Below, piece by piece: positions 44,796 through 53,660 of a stretch of DNA of 64,000 bases. This DNA is from Spirosoma oryzae (lineage in GTDB: Bacteria; Bacteroidota; Bacteroidia; Cytophagales; Spirosomataceae). The position numbers were made by a program, and so were the translations under genes. The stretch covers positions 1 to 64,000 of the forward strand of contig NZ_PVTE01000023.1 of the NCBI RefSeq assembly GCF_003002825.1. Direction: 5' to 3'. The stretch's first letter is position 1. Each line of letters begins with the position of its first letter. Below the pieces are notes generated by a model. The model was not told where the DNA came from. It did no database searches and worked only from the letters and a program-made list of their open reading frames with translations.

Positions 44796-46289
44796 ATGAA
44801 ACGCATGCTCTGTTGGTTGGGAACTGCTACTCTTATCCTTATATCGTATGTCGGAGAAGCACAAACGCAGTGCTTGCCGTACGACTTATTTGTCGCACGA
44901 AAAGATTCATTGGATAATCAGTACGCGCCCGTCGACGATGTCCTAGACCCAGACCATCGTATACGCCCGATACGAGAAAACGGGGTTAGTTTCTTTAGTG
45001 AAATGAGTCCCACGGAGCGCATCGCGAAACAGGCAAACAGCAATTTCTACAAACAATTCGACAAGAATTTGCTGTCGTTAGGTTACCTACTGGGCAAACT
45101 GAACGGCATTGAACTGTTCGTTTACGTAAATGAGAAGGGACGCATCGATTATGCTTCGTATCGATTGGATAAACATATCCTTAATGGATTCGATCAGCAG
45201 CAAATCGATCAATCGTTTTGTCAGTTCTTTTCCGATTATGTATTTACTCAGACCAACAAAAAGCCCTATAGAATTTACAGTGGGCAAGTACTGGGGACTA
45301 CACTAGTCGACAAGCAGGCTCGTATCAGGCGATTAACGCAAGAGAAAGTACCTCAACGCGGAGAAATCAGAACGCTCGCGGGTCTAGCTACGACACGGCC
45401 TGATACGGTAACCATCATTACACTTGAGCAATTAGCATTGACAAAAGCCCCACGAGCGCTGGTGCGATTCAAGAATATCCGACAACTCAATTTGAATGAC
45501 AATGAATTGACGAAAGTGCCCCGGTTCGTTTTCCGTTCAAAAAAACTGTCTTCGATGAATCTGTCAGGTAATCGGTTAACTGCTTCAGCAATACGCTGTC
45601 CGCGTAATAAGCACATTGAGCGCATTAATCTCCAGTTCAATCAGCTTACCCAGTTGCCTAAACGACTACCAAGAAACCGCCATCTGCTAAGTCTTTGGCT
45701 GGGCCATAACAATTTGTCTGCGGGGCTTGATGCGCGCATACTACGTCGCTTGAAAACAATAACAGACCTGAACCTCTACAATACCAAACTAACGAGTTTA
45801 CCCGCTACCATTGGTCAATTAACGCAGCTAGAGACGCTTGACGTTTACTACAATCAGTTACACGAACTTCCGCGTGAAATCGGTAAAAACCTTGCATTGA
45901 AACAGCTTGCGCTCTCTTATAATCGACTGGACAGTCTGCCGGATGAAATCAGAAAGCTAACCCAATTAGAAGCTTTGTATGTTCGTAAAAATTTGCTGGC
46001 TAAGCTGCCAGTTCACATCGATGAATTGAAAACCCTTCACACATTAGATATTAGTCATAATGCGATAAGTGAACTCCCCAACTCGATTGTTAATTTATCA
46101 ATCAATACCTTACAGAACCTGAATATCAGCCAAAACAGATTAGCACATCTCCCTACAGGTCTGTTCAAAACAAATCGATTAAAACAGCTTGATATCAGTG
46201 ACAACCCGGCTACCAATAAACAAAAACTGACTAAACTACTACCGCTAATTCGTGAAGCAGAAGCTAAGCATGTCACCGTACGGTATTGA
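44796..46289 (+). CDS. Exported leucine-rich-repeat protein
   Basis: A 497-residue protein with a signal peptide (to about residue 22), an unrecognised N-terminal domain (about 25-205) and about ten leucine-rich repeats (about 210-470), such as LKQLALSYNRLDSLPDEI and LEALYVRKNLLAKLPVHI. Repeats with LPxxI and LxLxxNxL are of the plant-like/Ras-suppressor type. It is markedly AT-richer than its neighbours, which suggests separate origin. It is probably a surface or periplasmic protein-interaction scaffold. Confidence 0.78.
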   Translation: MKRMLCWLGTATLILISYVGEAQTQCLPYDLFVARKDSLDNQYAPVDDVLDPDHRIRPIRENGVSFFSEMSPTERIAKQANSNFYKQFDKNLLSLGYLLGKLNGIELFVYVNEKGRIDYASYRLDKHILNGFDQQQIDQSFCQFFSDYVFTQTNKKPYRIYSGQVLGTTLVDKQARIRRLTQEKVPQRGEIRTLAGLATTRPDTVTIITLEQLALTKAPRALVRFKNIRQLNLNDNELTKVPRFVFRSKKLSSMNLSGNRLTASAIRCPRNKHIERINLQFNQLTQLPKRLPRNRHLLSLWLGHNNLSAGLDARILRRLKTITDLNLYNTKLTSLPATIGQLTQLETLDVYYNQLHELPREIGKNLALKQLALSYNRLDSLPDEIRKLTQLEALYVRKNLLAKLPVHIDELKTLHTLDISHNAISELPNSIVNLSINTLQNLNISQNRLAHLPTGLFKTNRLKQLDISDNPATNKQKLTKLLPLIREAEAKHVTVRY

Positions 46290-46354
46290 GTAAGAGTATT
46301 ACCGTCAACTGTTATTGATACGCCGATCGACAGCAAATCACTTGTAACAAGTGC

Positions 46355-46389
46355 CTCCCGGCGGTAAGACGCAAATCCCGCGTCTCTAC
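46355..46389. repeat. AGACGCAA-type palindrome, single copy
   Basis: A short palindrome (AGACGC at 46367-46372 with GCGTCT at 46380-46385) followed by CTAC. It has the same core as the repeats at 53661-53897 and 55495-55643. Confidence 0.45.
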
Positions 46390-46397
46390 AAGTTTGG

Positions 46398-46405
46398 TAT
46401 ATTTG
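46398..46405 (+). promoter_or_regulatory. -7 box abutting the MFS start codon
   Basis: TATATTTG matches TAnnTTTG exactly and ends 4 bp before the ATG at 46410. If used, the mRNA would be leaderless. Confidence 0.4.
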
Positions 46406-46409
46406 TCGA

Positions 46410-47660
46410 ATGCCTACGCCTATTCCCCGCGACCGTCGACTGCTGCACATCTATGCCATCATTTTTATCGACGTGGTGGTCGGCTCGGCGGTTGGGCCAA
46501 TTCTGCCGACCTTTGTGAAGCAAATGGAGCGACCGCAGGTGTGGCTGGCACTGGGCACGGCCCTGTTTCTGGGTATGCAATTGTTTTCGGCTCCGCTGCT
46601 CGGCAAACTCTCCGATGGCTATGGCCGGCGACCCATTTTTATCGTTTCGGCGACGGGTACGTTTATCGCCAATACCCTGCTGATACCCGTCCGGCTGGGG
46701 GCGTTACTGGCCAACCGGTTCAGCGACGGTCTCACCAACGGCATGTACGCGACAGTTCGCTCGGCCATCACCGACATCTCACCCAAAGAAGAACTGTTTC
46801 GTAACCTCGGTATCGAAGGTGCCATTCTGTCGCTGGGCTTCGTGATCGGACCGGGCGTATCAGGACTGCTGCTGACGGCATTCGACGTGGTAGAAGGCGA
46901 GCAGGCACGGGTCGTGGTCATCATGGGCGTATTGCTGTCGCTGGTTAACGTCGTACTCAGCTGGACCCTGCGCGAGACGCATGCCAACCCGCCCGGCGTG
47001 ACAGTAGCCGCCCTCAAAACCGAACTCGTGCAGGCACTCAATGTCGCCACCCTATGGGCGCGCCTACGGACAAAAGACAAACAGCATAACGGGCTGAAAA
47101 CGCTGGTACTCATGCAACTGGCGCTTACCTTCAGCACCGGCTATTATAACTACTTCGTCACATTCGTTAGTTTCGGTGCCCTTCAGCTCGACGCGAAAGG
47201 CATCTCCTACTTCTTCATGTATTTCGGTGCGCTGAGCGTTGTAATCAGTTACGTATTCTACACCTACTTCGCCGACCGCATCAATCAGCAGCAGGCCATT
47301 ATCTGGCTGGCGGCCTTGGGCGTACCGGTGCTGATTGGTTACGGACTGGTCGGCACATCGCTGTTCTGGCTATACGCGCTGGTGACCATCGACTGCCTGA
47401 CGCTTTCGCTTATCCAGGGACTCATCGAAGGCCTGATGGCGCAGCGAACGACTGATGTCGACCGGGGCGAAGTGTTCGGTATCAATCAGGCCATGCAGGG
47501 ACTCGGCAGCATCGTGACGACACTGGTCTTCGGCCTACTGTCGCTGATCGACTTGCGGCTACCGTTTGCCTGGTTTGGTCTGTGTCTGGCCGTTGTCGCC
47601 TGGCTGGCGTGGCAACGCGATGAAGTCAGTAATCCATCGGATACTCAGCCGGTTGCCTAA
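46410..47660 (+). CDS. MFS transporter, TetA-like
   Basis: A 416-residue inner-membrane transporter with 12 predicted helices. The TM1 region reads IFIDVVVGSAVGPILP and the loop 2-3 motif is GKLSDGYGRRP, as in the TetA/DHA1 group. Motif C-like GPGVSG in TM5 supports an antiporter. It probably exports small molecules. It sits 52 bp before a lipoprotein gene and may be cotranscribed with it. Actual tetracycline resistance cannot be inferred. Confidence 0.88.
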   Translation: MPTPIPRDRRLLHIYAIIFIDVVVGSAVGPILPTFVKQMERPQVWLALGTALFLGMQLFSAPLLGKLSDGYGRRPIFIVSATGTFIANTLLIPVRLGALLANRFSDGLTNGMYATVRSAITDISPKEELFRNLGIEGAILSLGFVIGPGVSGLLLTAFDVVEGEQARVVVIMGVLLSLVNVVLSWTLRETHANPPGVTVAALKTELVQALNVATLWARLRTKDKQHNGLKTLVLMQLALTFSTGYYNYFVTFVSFGALQLDAKGISYFFMYFGALSVVISYVFYTYFADRINQQQAIIWLAALGVPVLIGYGLVGTSLFWLYALVTIDCLTLSLIQGLIEGLMAQRTTDVDRGEVFGINQAMQGLGSIVTTLVFGLLSLIDLRLPFAWFGLCLAVVAWLAWQRDEVSNPSDTQPVA

Positions 47661-47712
47661 CGAGTAAGCTGTTTACCAATATCGCTTTTTGACCAGTAAC
47701 GAGCCAGCCACG

Positions 47713-48243
47713 ATGCGTATACAAAACCTGCTGATTGTAAGTCTGCTGGCCCTGCTAAGCTGCCAGTCGGAAACGAAGCCGTCTCCGGCCTCATACAGCG
47801 TTCCGGCTAGTGTTGAACCGTATATTCAATCGTTCCGGTCGGCAGCACAGCAGCGTAACCGTGCCGTGTCGACGGACAGACTGATCGTTGAGTTTGGTGA
47901 TCCGCAGGGGGAAGATGTTTGTGGCCGGTGTCTGCTGGAAGCGGGCCAGCCGCCCCACATTGTCCTGAGCACGGATGCCTATTGCTGGGAACAAGCCAGC
48001 GACAACGAAAAGGAAGGGCTCGTTTTTCATGAGCTAGGCCACTGTCTGCTCGGTCGACTCCATCGCAACGACCACTTCGCCAACCGCGCGTATGTCAGCC
48101 TGATGAACCCCGACAACATGGGCGTTTACGCGACGTGCCGTTACCCCATTGGCGATGATGATTGCGACAAACGCCCACGCCGGACGTATTACCTCGACGA
48201 ACTGTTCGACCCAGCAACTCCCAAACCCAGTTGGGCAGACTGA
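47713..48243 (+). CDS. Putative zinc metallopeptidase lipoprotein
   Basis: A 176-residue lipoprotein. The signal peptide ends LLSC, with the lipid Cys at 17. The zinc site HELGHCLLGRLH spans 106-117. It resembles a metzincin HExxHxxGxxH, but the third His is one residue further than usual. A later SLMNPD block could form the Met-turn. Cys residues (CGRC, CW, CRY) may form disulfides. The ATG at 47713 is chosen over an upstream in-frame start because it gives the signal peptide. Its substrate is unknown. Confidence 0.72.
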   Translation: MRIQNLLIVSLLALLSCQSETKPSPASYSVPASVEPYIQSFRSAAQQRNRAVSTDRLIVEFGDPQGEDVCGRCLLEAGQPPHIVLSTDAYCWEQASDNEKEGLVFHELGHCLLGRLHRNDHFANRAYVSLMNPDNMGVYATCRYPIGDDDCDKRPRRTYYLDELFDPATPKPSWAD

Positions 48244-48297
48244 TACCAGCTTCGGGCGGAAATCCGTATGTTCGCTTTTCGCAACCTGCTGTTTCCT

Positions 48298-49839
48298 ATG
48301 CTCAAAACTACATTCCTTGGCGTATGCCTGCTATCGGGCAGTCTCGCCCTGGCCCAGTCGACCGTTTCCACCTACCAGCCACCCGTGTTTACCGATCCCG
48401 ACCGGGTCAAAAAAATTGAAGCGGCATGGCCCGTCATTGAAAAACTGTATCAGGACTATGCGACCAAACAGCACTTTCCGGGCATGGCCTACGGGCTCGT
48501 TGTCGATGGGAAGCTGCTGAAGGCGGGGGCCACCGGTTATACTGATCTGGCAAAGAAAACGCTCGCTACGCCCGCATCGCTGTTCCGCATTGCGTCAATG
48601 ACCAAGAGTCTGACGGCGATGGCGATTCTGAAACTACGCGACGAGGGGAAACTCCGGCTCGACGACCCGGCCGAGCAGTATGTGCCACAACTGAAGAAAT
48701 TGCGTTATCTGACCACCGATTCACCCCGCATCACCGTCCGTAACTTACTGACCCACTCGGCCGGTTTTCCCGAAGACAACCCCTACGGCGACCGGCAACT
48801 CGGCGACTCTGAAGCCGAACTGACGCGCTTTCTCGACGGGGGCGTATCGCTCTCCAACGTGCCGGGCGTCGCCTACGAATACAGCAACCTGGGCTTCGTT
48901 CTGCTGGGCCGTATCCTCACGAACGTAACGGGTAAGCCCTATCAGCAATACATTACCGAATCAATACTGAAGCCGCTGGGCATGACCAATACGCGCTGGG
49001 AATACACGCAGGTTCCGGCCGGCAAGCTGGCCCATGGCTATCGCTGGCAGGGCAACGAATGGCTCGAAGAAGAGCTACTGCACGACGGTTCGCACGGCGC
49101 TATGGGTGGCCTGATTACGTCGATCGATGATTTCAGTAAGTACATGGCTGTTCATCAGCAGGCCTGGCCCCCACGTTCCGGTACAGAAACCGGCCCGGTC
49201 CGGCGGTCGTCTGTTCGGGAAATGCAGCAGCCCTGGACGTTCAGCTACCTCAACGGAGCGTTCCGCTACCCCGACGGCCGCGCCTGTCCCATGACGAGTA
49301 GTTACGCCTACGGTCTGCGCTGGAGTCACGACTGTGGGGATCGCGTCTACGTGGGCCATACGGGCGGACTACCCGGCTTCGGCAGTCAGTGGTGGGTCAT
49401 GCCCGAATACGGCATCGGCGTTGTTGCCTACGGTAACCTGACCTACGCCAGCATGGGTTCGGTCAACTGGGCCGTGCTCGATACCCTGATCCGGTCGGCG
49501 GACCTGAAACCGCGTCAGTTACCCGTTTCGCCGATACTGGCGCAGCGCAAAGCCGAACTCGTCAAGCTCCTCCCCGACTGGACCAACGCCGAGCGCAGCG
49601 GCATCTTCGCCGAAAACGTCTTCCCCGACCGTTCCGTAGCCTTACGTCGGCAGGAGGCACAGGCGTTGTTCAACACGATTGGCAAGGTTACCAGCGTTGG
49701 TGAATTGATACCCGAAAACCAGCTACGCGGCACCTTCCGGCTGACGGGTGAGCGCGGGGCTGTCGATGTCTTTTTCACCCTCACCCCCGAAATCCCCGCC
49801 CTGATTCAGCAACTTGACCTGCGGGAAGTGAAGCGTTGA
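48298..49839 (+). CDS. Exported beta-lactamase-family serine hydrolase
   Basis: A 513-residue class C beta-lactamase/DD-peptidase-like protein. The signal peptide ends near LALAQ. The catalytic SxxK is SMTK (Ser100, Lys103). The Tyr-x-Asn element is YSN, and the KTG-like box is HTG in GHTGGLPG. Such proteins are usually esterases, D-aminopeptidases or peptidoglycan hydrolases rather than true beta-lactamases. An upstream ATG at 48268 adds ten residues. It follows the metallopeptidase gene by 54 bp. Confidence 0.88.
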   Translation: MLKTTFLGVCLLSGSLALAQSTVSTYQPPVFTDPDRVKKIEAAWPVIEKLYQDYATKQHFPGMAYGLVVDGKLLKAGATGYTDLAKKTLATPASLFRIASMTKSLTAMAILKLRDEGKLRLDDPAEQYVPQLKKLRYLTTDSPRITVRNLLTHSAGFPEDNPYGDRQLGDSEAELTRFLDGGVSLSNVPGVAYEYSNLGFVLLGRILTNVTGKPYQQYITESILKPLGMTNTRWEYTQVPAGKLAHGYRWQGNEWLEEELLHDGSHGAMGGLITSIDDFSKYMAVHQQAWPPRSGTETGPVRRSSVREMQQPWTFSYLNGAFRYPDGRACPMTSSYAYGLRWSHDCGDRVYVGHTGGLPGFGSQWWVMPEYGIGVVAYGNLTYASMGSVNWAVLDTLIRSADLKPRQLPVSPILAQRKAELVKLLPDWTNAERSGIFAENVFPDRSVALRRQEAQALFNTIGKVTSVGELIPENQLRGTFRLTGERGAVDVFFTLTPEIPALIQQLDLREVKR

Positions 49840-49934
49840 TGACTAACAATAGTTGCAAACGCTTTAAGTGGAATTTGTGAATCCACAGGCTTATTTTAGC
49901 CTATTCATCAGACAACTTTATCGTTTTATCAATT

Positions 49935-50216
49935 ATGCTTTCAGTTAAAGAAGCTGCTCGAAATGCATTGAATTTCTATAAAGACATCTATCCCGATACG
50001 CAAGGCGAACTGATTGAAGAAGTAGAACTTGATTCAGATCGTCACCACTGGCTTATCACACTCAGTTTTGTATCCAAGGTAGAACCCAACAATCCGCTAT
50101 TCGCGAACGTGCTGGCCCCTCAATTTGAGCGAAAATATAAATTGTTTAAAGTCAACGCAGACAGCGGAATGGTGGAATCAATGAAGATAAGAGTGCTTGG
50201 CAATGATCTCAACTGA
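49935..50216 (+). CDS. Small unknown protein paired with a PIN gene
   Basis: A 93-residue protein with an apparent N-terminal helix (VKEAARNALNFYKDIYPD) and a beta-rich remainder (HHWLITLSFVSK, RKYKLFKVNADSGMVESM). It does not match AbrB, Phd or RHH antitoxins. Its end overlaps the start of the PIN-domain gene by 14 bp. It is a candidate antitoxin of an unrecognised type, or a regulator. The pair is AT-richer than its surroundings. Confidence 0.6.
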   Translation: MLSVKEAARNALNFYKDIYPDTQGELIEEVELDSDRHHWLITLSFVSKVEPNNPLFANVLAPQFERKYKLFKVNADSGMVESMKIRVLGNDLN

Positions 50217-50694
50217 TCTACAACGAGCACGAGGACTTCTTATAGATACCAATCTACTGGTCCTGTTGGTAGTCGGGTCAGCAAGTGCAACTGCCATTGC
50301 GGGAAACAAACGCCTGAGCGCTTACACGGCGACTGATTATAAGCTTTTACTTTCTTTCGTTGAGCGCTTCAAATCCTTATTCACAACACCACACATCCTG
50401 ACCGAAGTCAGCAATCTCATCGGTTGTGAAACGAAGCAACAACAACAGGGGCTGGAGATTCTCAAACGCTTGGTCCAACAGATGGAAGAAGTAGTACCGG
50501 CAAGTAGCGAAACGATGAACCTGTATACTAAAAGCTACTTGAAATTTGGGCTGAGTGATGCATCCATACATCGGGTGGCCACCGACAGGCTACTTGTACT
50601 AACGGACGATTTAGATTTCTGCTACTACCTTCAAGGACAGAATATGCTAGCGCTTAATTTCAATAATCTGCGTACTGCCTATCTGCTTCATTAG
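50203..50694 (+). CDS. PIN-domain ribonuclease-like protein
   Basis: A 163-residue PIN-fold protein. Acidic residues in the expected places are LLIDTNLLV (Asp), LTEVSNL (Glu), FGLSDASIHRVA (Asp) and LTDDLDFCYY (Asp). PIN toxins cut RNA, often tRNA. The ATG at 50203 is preferred and overlaps the preceding small gene, as in VapBC-like pairs. The order is antitoxin candidate first, toxin second. The 3' end overlaps the convergent monooxygenase gene by 4 bp. Confidence 0.72.
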   Translation: MISTDLQRARGLLIDTNLLVLLVVGSASATAIAGNKRLSAYTATDYKLLLSFVERFKSLFTTPHILTEVSNLIGCETKQQQQGLEILKRLVQQMEEVVPASSETMNLYTKSYLKFGLSDASIHRVATDRLLVLTDDLDFCYYLQGQNMLALNFNNLRTAYLLH

Positions 50695-50984
50695 ATGTCT
50701 TCCAGCTTCTCTCCCGAGAAGGCAATCGGTTTCTCGGCGAACAACAGCTTCGTCGCGGCCCAGGTCGTGCGGAACAGCTCGCTTTGGCGGTACGCTTCCA
50801 GCGCATCGGCGGATTCCCACAGGCTGTACGTCATGCGTACGGCGGGATTTTCCGGGTCGCGCAGCAGTTCGAGATGATAGTTACCGGGGAACGCACGAAT
50901 GTGGGCTTTCGAGCGGTCGAAGATCGCGTGGAAGTCAGCCAGCTTATCGGGCTGGAAGGTCATGCGGACAATACGGACGAGCAT
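50691..50984 (-). CDS. ABM-family monooxygenase-like protein
   Basis: A 97-residue antibiotic biosynthesis monooxygenase (ABM) fold protein, a small dimeric alpha/beta barrel. The start (MLVRIVRMTFQPDKLADFHAIF) and the YSLWESADALEAYRQS block are typical of the family. Members act on quinols or remain of unknown function. It is convergent with the PIN gene, with a 4-bp overlap of the stop codons. Confidence 0.82.
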   Translation of the reverse strand: MLVRIVRMTFQPDKLADFHAIFDRSKAHIRAFPGNYHLELLRDPENPAVRMTYSLWESADALEAYRQSELFRTTWAATKLLFAEKPIAFSGEKLEDI

Positions 50985-50990
50985 ATTTTT

Positions 50991-51019
50991 TCAACACAGA
51001 GGCACAAAGAACACAAAGG
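50991..51019. repeat. AACACAGAGGCAC-type repeat, left flank
   Basis: Repeat words TCAACACAGAGGCACAAAG and GAACACAAAGG. It is in inverted orientation to 51494-51523, so the two bracket the GxxExxY gene. Confidence 0.6.
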
Positions 51020-51070
51020 TATCAACCGGCCAAATCCACATCAGACTACCTCACATAAAATCCCACCAGT

Positions 51071-51460
51071 ATGGCAGCAATTGAGTACAACACGTTAAGC
51101 CGAAGCATTATTGGCGCGTGCATCGATGTCCACCGTGAACTTGGCCCCGGTTTGCTGGAAAGCGTTTATGAAGAGTGCCTTACCTTTGAACTGCGGAGCC
51201 GGGGCTTGCTCGTTGACCGACAGTACGAACTGCCAGTGGTCTACAAGGATCAGGTACTAAACAAAACGTTTGTGATGGATCTGCTTGTCAACGGTTTGAT
51301 CATAGTGGAGTTGAAAGCCGTTCAGACCGTGCTGCCTATTCATGAAGTACAGTTGTTAACCTACCTCCGCATGGCTCGCCTAAAGTTAGGTTTGCTGATT
51401 AATTTCAACGTCGAACTGATGCGGGACGGGATTATTCGCAAGATCAATGGTTATCTATAA
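51071..51460 (+). CDS. GxxExxY protein
   Basis: A 129-residue protein with the defining motif GLLESVY in LGPGLLESVYEECL. It belongs to the GxxExxY (PD-(D/E)XK-like) family. A FVMDLLV block followed by IIVELKAV looks like the Asp and Glu-x-Lys of a PD-(D/E)XK nuclease core. Its function is unknown, but a nuclease-like fold is supported by the motifs. The gene is flanked by inverted copies of an intergenic repeat, an arrangement that hints at mobility. Confidence 0.8.
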   Translation: MAAIEYNTLSRSIIGACIDVHRELGPGLLESVYEECLTFELRSRGLLVDRQYELPVVYKDQVLNKTFVMDLLVNGLIIVELKAVQTVLPIHEVQLLTYLRMARLKLGLLINFNVELMRDGIIRKINGYL

Positions 51461-51523
51461 CACAGCGTCACAGAAAGCACAAGGCGCTCCTCTTTCTCCG
51501 TGTTCTCTGTGACTCTGTGTTGA
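51459..51523. repeat. AACACAGAG-type palindrome, right flank
   Basis: A palindrome of AACACAG(C)GTCACAG and CTGTGACTCTGTGTT. It starts inside the GxxExxY stop codon. Its right half is an inverted copy of the repeat at 50991-51019. Confidence 0.6.
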
Positions 51524-51555
51524 AACTCTACTTTGAATACTAATTACTAAACCCA

Positions 51556-52527
51556 ATGAATTACCGCACATTTGGCCGTACGGGCTGGAACATTTCTGAA
51601 ATTGGCTACGGCATGTGGGGCCTCGCGGGCTGGACGGGTTCCGAACGCGAAACCACCGACAAAGCGCTCGACCTGGCCGTTGAGCGAGGGTGCAATTTCT
51701 TCGACACGGCCTGGGGCTATGGCGAAGGACTGAGCGAACGAATTCTGGGTGAGCTGCTGAAACGCAACGCCGACAAAAAACTGTACGTCGCGACGAAAAT
51801 TCCACCCAAAAACCGGACCTGGCCGTCGCGACCAGAATTTCAGTTAGATGACGTCTTTCCGTCGGACTACATTGTCGAGTATGTCGACAAAAGCCTGCAA
51901 AATCTGGGCATCGATACCATCGACCTGATGCAGTTCCACGTCTGGGAAGACGGCTGGGCGGATCGTGACGAGTGGAAAGACGCGATCACCAAACTCAGCG
52001 AACAGGGTAAGGTACAGGCATGGGGCATCAGTATCAACCGTTGGGAGCCCGACAATGCGCTCGAAACCCTGAAAACCGGAATGATCGACGCCGTGCAGGT
52101 GATCTACAACATCTTCGATCAGAATCCGGAAGACAACCTGTTCCCGCTGTGTAAAAAGCTGGATCTGGGCATCATCGCCCGCGTGCCGTTTGACGAAGGA
52201 ACACTAACCGGTACGTTTACCAAAGAAACGACCTTCCCCGCCGACGACTGGCGTTCGACCTATTTCGTACCGGAAAACCTCAACAGCAGCGTCGACCATG
52301 CCGATGCGCTGAAACCGCTGATTCCGGCGGGTATGACCATGCCCGAGATGGCGCTCCGGTTCATCCTGAGCAATCCCGACGTACACACGACCATTCCGGG
52401 CATGCGGCAACTGCGCAATGTCGAAGCTAACACCGCCGTCAGCGACGGTAAAGGCTTGACGCCCGAATTGCTACGCGAGCTGAAAGGCCACCGCTGGGAC
52501 CGCACCCCGACGGAGTGGAGTCAGTAG
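51556..52527 (+). CDS. Aldo/keto reductase
   Basis: A 323-residue NADPH-dependent oxidoreductase with a TIM barrel. The catalytic tetrad is Asp and Tyr in FFDTAWGYGEGLSE, Lys in VATKIPP and His in MQFHVWEDG. It is near the start of a small run of metabolic genes. The substrate cannot be told. A strong terminator follows. Confidence 0.92.
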   Translation: MNYRTFGRTGWNISEIGYGMWGLAGWTGSERETTDKALDLAVERGCNFFDTAWGYGEGLSERILGELLKRNADKKLYVATKIPPKNRTWPSRPEFQLDDVFPSDYIVEYVDKSLQNLGIDTIDLMQFHVWEDGWADRDEWKDAITKLSEQGKVQAWGISINRWEPDNALETLKTGMIDAVQVIYNIFDQNPEDNLFPLCKKLDLGIIARVPFDEGTLTGTFTKETTFPADDWRSTYFVPENLNSSVDHADALKPLIPAGMTMPEMALRFILSNPDVHTTIPGMRQLRNVEANTAVSDGKGLTPELLRELKGHRWDRTPTEWSQ

Positions 52528-52546
52528 TATACCGCTTTCACCGATT

Positions 52547-52580
52547 GCAAAAACGCAGCTCATACGGGCTGCGTTTTTGC
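52547..52580. terminator. Intrinsic terminator after the aldo/keto reductase
   Basis: A 13-bp perfect stem (52547-52559 with 52568-52580) with A-rich left and T-rich right ends. It can serve both convergent genes. Confidence 0.85.
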
Positions 52581-52583
52581 GTA

Positions 52584-52862
52584 TCACGACCGATAGAATC
52601 CGTAGATGAGTAAGCCAACCAGTACTGATTCGATGATCCAGCTATACAGCGTATTGTTACCCGTAATGCGTCGGACCAGTACGTGAATTGCTACACAAAA
52701 GGCGGCTAAGGGTAAGCCCAGTACGATTTCCAACGGGTAGTCGCGTTTTTGGGCAGGCGTACCGTATAGAGTGTAAACCAGCCCGTGCACTGTCCAGTAC
52801 AACCCCAGCAAAGCCCCGAATGGTAGGGGAGCAACCCAACCCAGCAGTTTGTTTATGTCCAC
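52584..52862 (-). CDS. Small multi-pass membrane protein
   Basis: A 92-residue protein with three hydrophobic segments and a basic central loop (TPAQKRDYPLE). The family is not recognised. It is convergent with the aldo/keto reductase gene through a shared terminator. It is probably an inner-membrane protein. Confidence 0.6.
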   Translation of the reverse strand: MDINKLLGWVAPLPFGALLGLYWTVHGLVYTLYGTPAQKRDYPLEIVLGLPLAAFCVAIHVLVRRITGNNTLYSWIIESVLVGLLIYGFYRS

Positions 52863-52949
52863 GGCGTTGTTTGTTGGTTTACGTTACAAACGATTATTCA
52901 CCATGAATCGATTGACCGCCGTAGACCGAAAACTGTATGCCGTCAACCG

Positions 52950-53651
52950 TCAGTATTCCTGCTCAATGGGATGAACCATGAATTCATCGATGACGACGTG
53001 GGCGGGGCGGCTCAGTATAAAGAGCATCGATTCGGCCATGTCTTCCGCCTGTAGGTAATGCGACGACGTGGCGTGACCGTGGCCCTTCGCGTGAAAGTGC
53101 GAATCGACCAGGCCGGAGTAAACGCCCGTCACTTTGATGCGGAACGGACGAACCTCCTTGCGCAATGCCCCCATGAACGCTTCCTGCGCATATTTACTGG
53201 CGGTATACAACGACCCACCCGCGAACGTACGTTTCGCCACGTCTGACGCGACGACAACGATATGCCCCGACTGCTGCGCTTTCAGCGTAGGTAGTGCCGC
53301 CTTCGTCAGCAAAAACGTACCTTTCACGTTTGTCGCCATCAATTCGTCCCACTCGTCGACTGTGATGTCTTCGACGTTCTTGAAAACGCCATACCCCGCA
53401 TTGTTGACCACCGCGTCGATTCGACCGAACCGGTCGAGCGCCGTTTGTACCACACGCTGCATATCGACTTCACTGGCTACGTCGCCCGGCACCGCCACGA
53501 TACGACCCTGCCCCTCGGCCTCGACCTCTCTCAGCTCGATCACGTTACGGGCCGTAATAACCACGTTAGCACCGTTTTGCGCCAACAGCAGCGCCGTCGC
53601 CCGGCCGATCCCCCGGGACGCCCCGGAAATAATGATTACGTTGTCTTTCAT
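52950..53651 (-). CDS. Short-chain dehydrogenase/reductase
   Basis: A 233-residue Rossmann-fold oxidoreductase. It has the TGxxxGIG-type motif ISGASRGIGRAT, NNAGYG, the catalytic Tyr/Lys in YTASKYAQEA, and an upstream Ser in VVASDVAK. The frame is open to 53852, but that region is repetitive DNA and the ATG at 53651 gives the family start. The substrate is unknown. Confidence 0.92.
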   Translation of the reverse strand: MKDNVIIISGASRGIGRATALLLAQNGANVVITARNVIELREVEAEGQGRIVAVPGDVASEVDMQRVVQTALDRFGRIDAVVNNAGYGVFKNVEDITVDEWDELMATNVKGTFLLTKAALPTLKAQQSGHIVVVASDVAKRTFAGGSLYTASKYAQEAFMGALRKEVRPFRIKVTGVYSGLVDSHFHAKGHGHATSSHYLQAEDMAESMLFILSRPAHVVIDEFMVHPIEQEY

Positions 53652-53660
53652 CCGGTAAAT

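Noticed and set aside
46410-47660. Tetracycline resistance function
   Set aside because: Family membership in TetA-like MFS does not show substrate, and no resistance neighbourhood is present.
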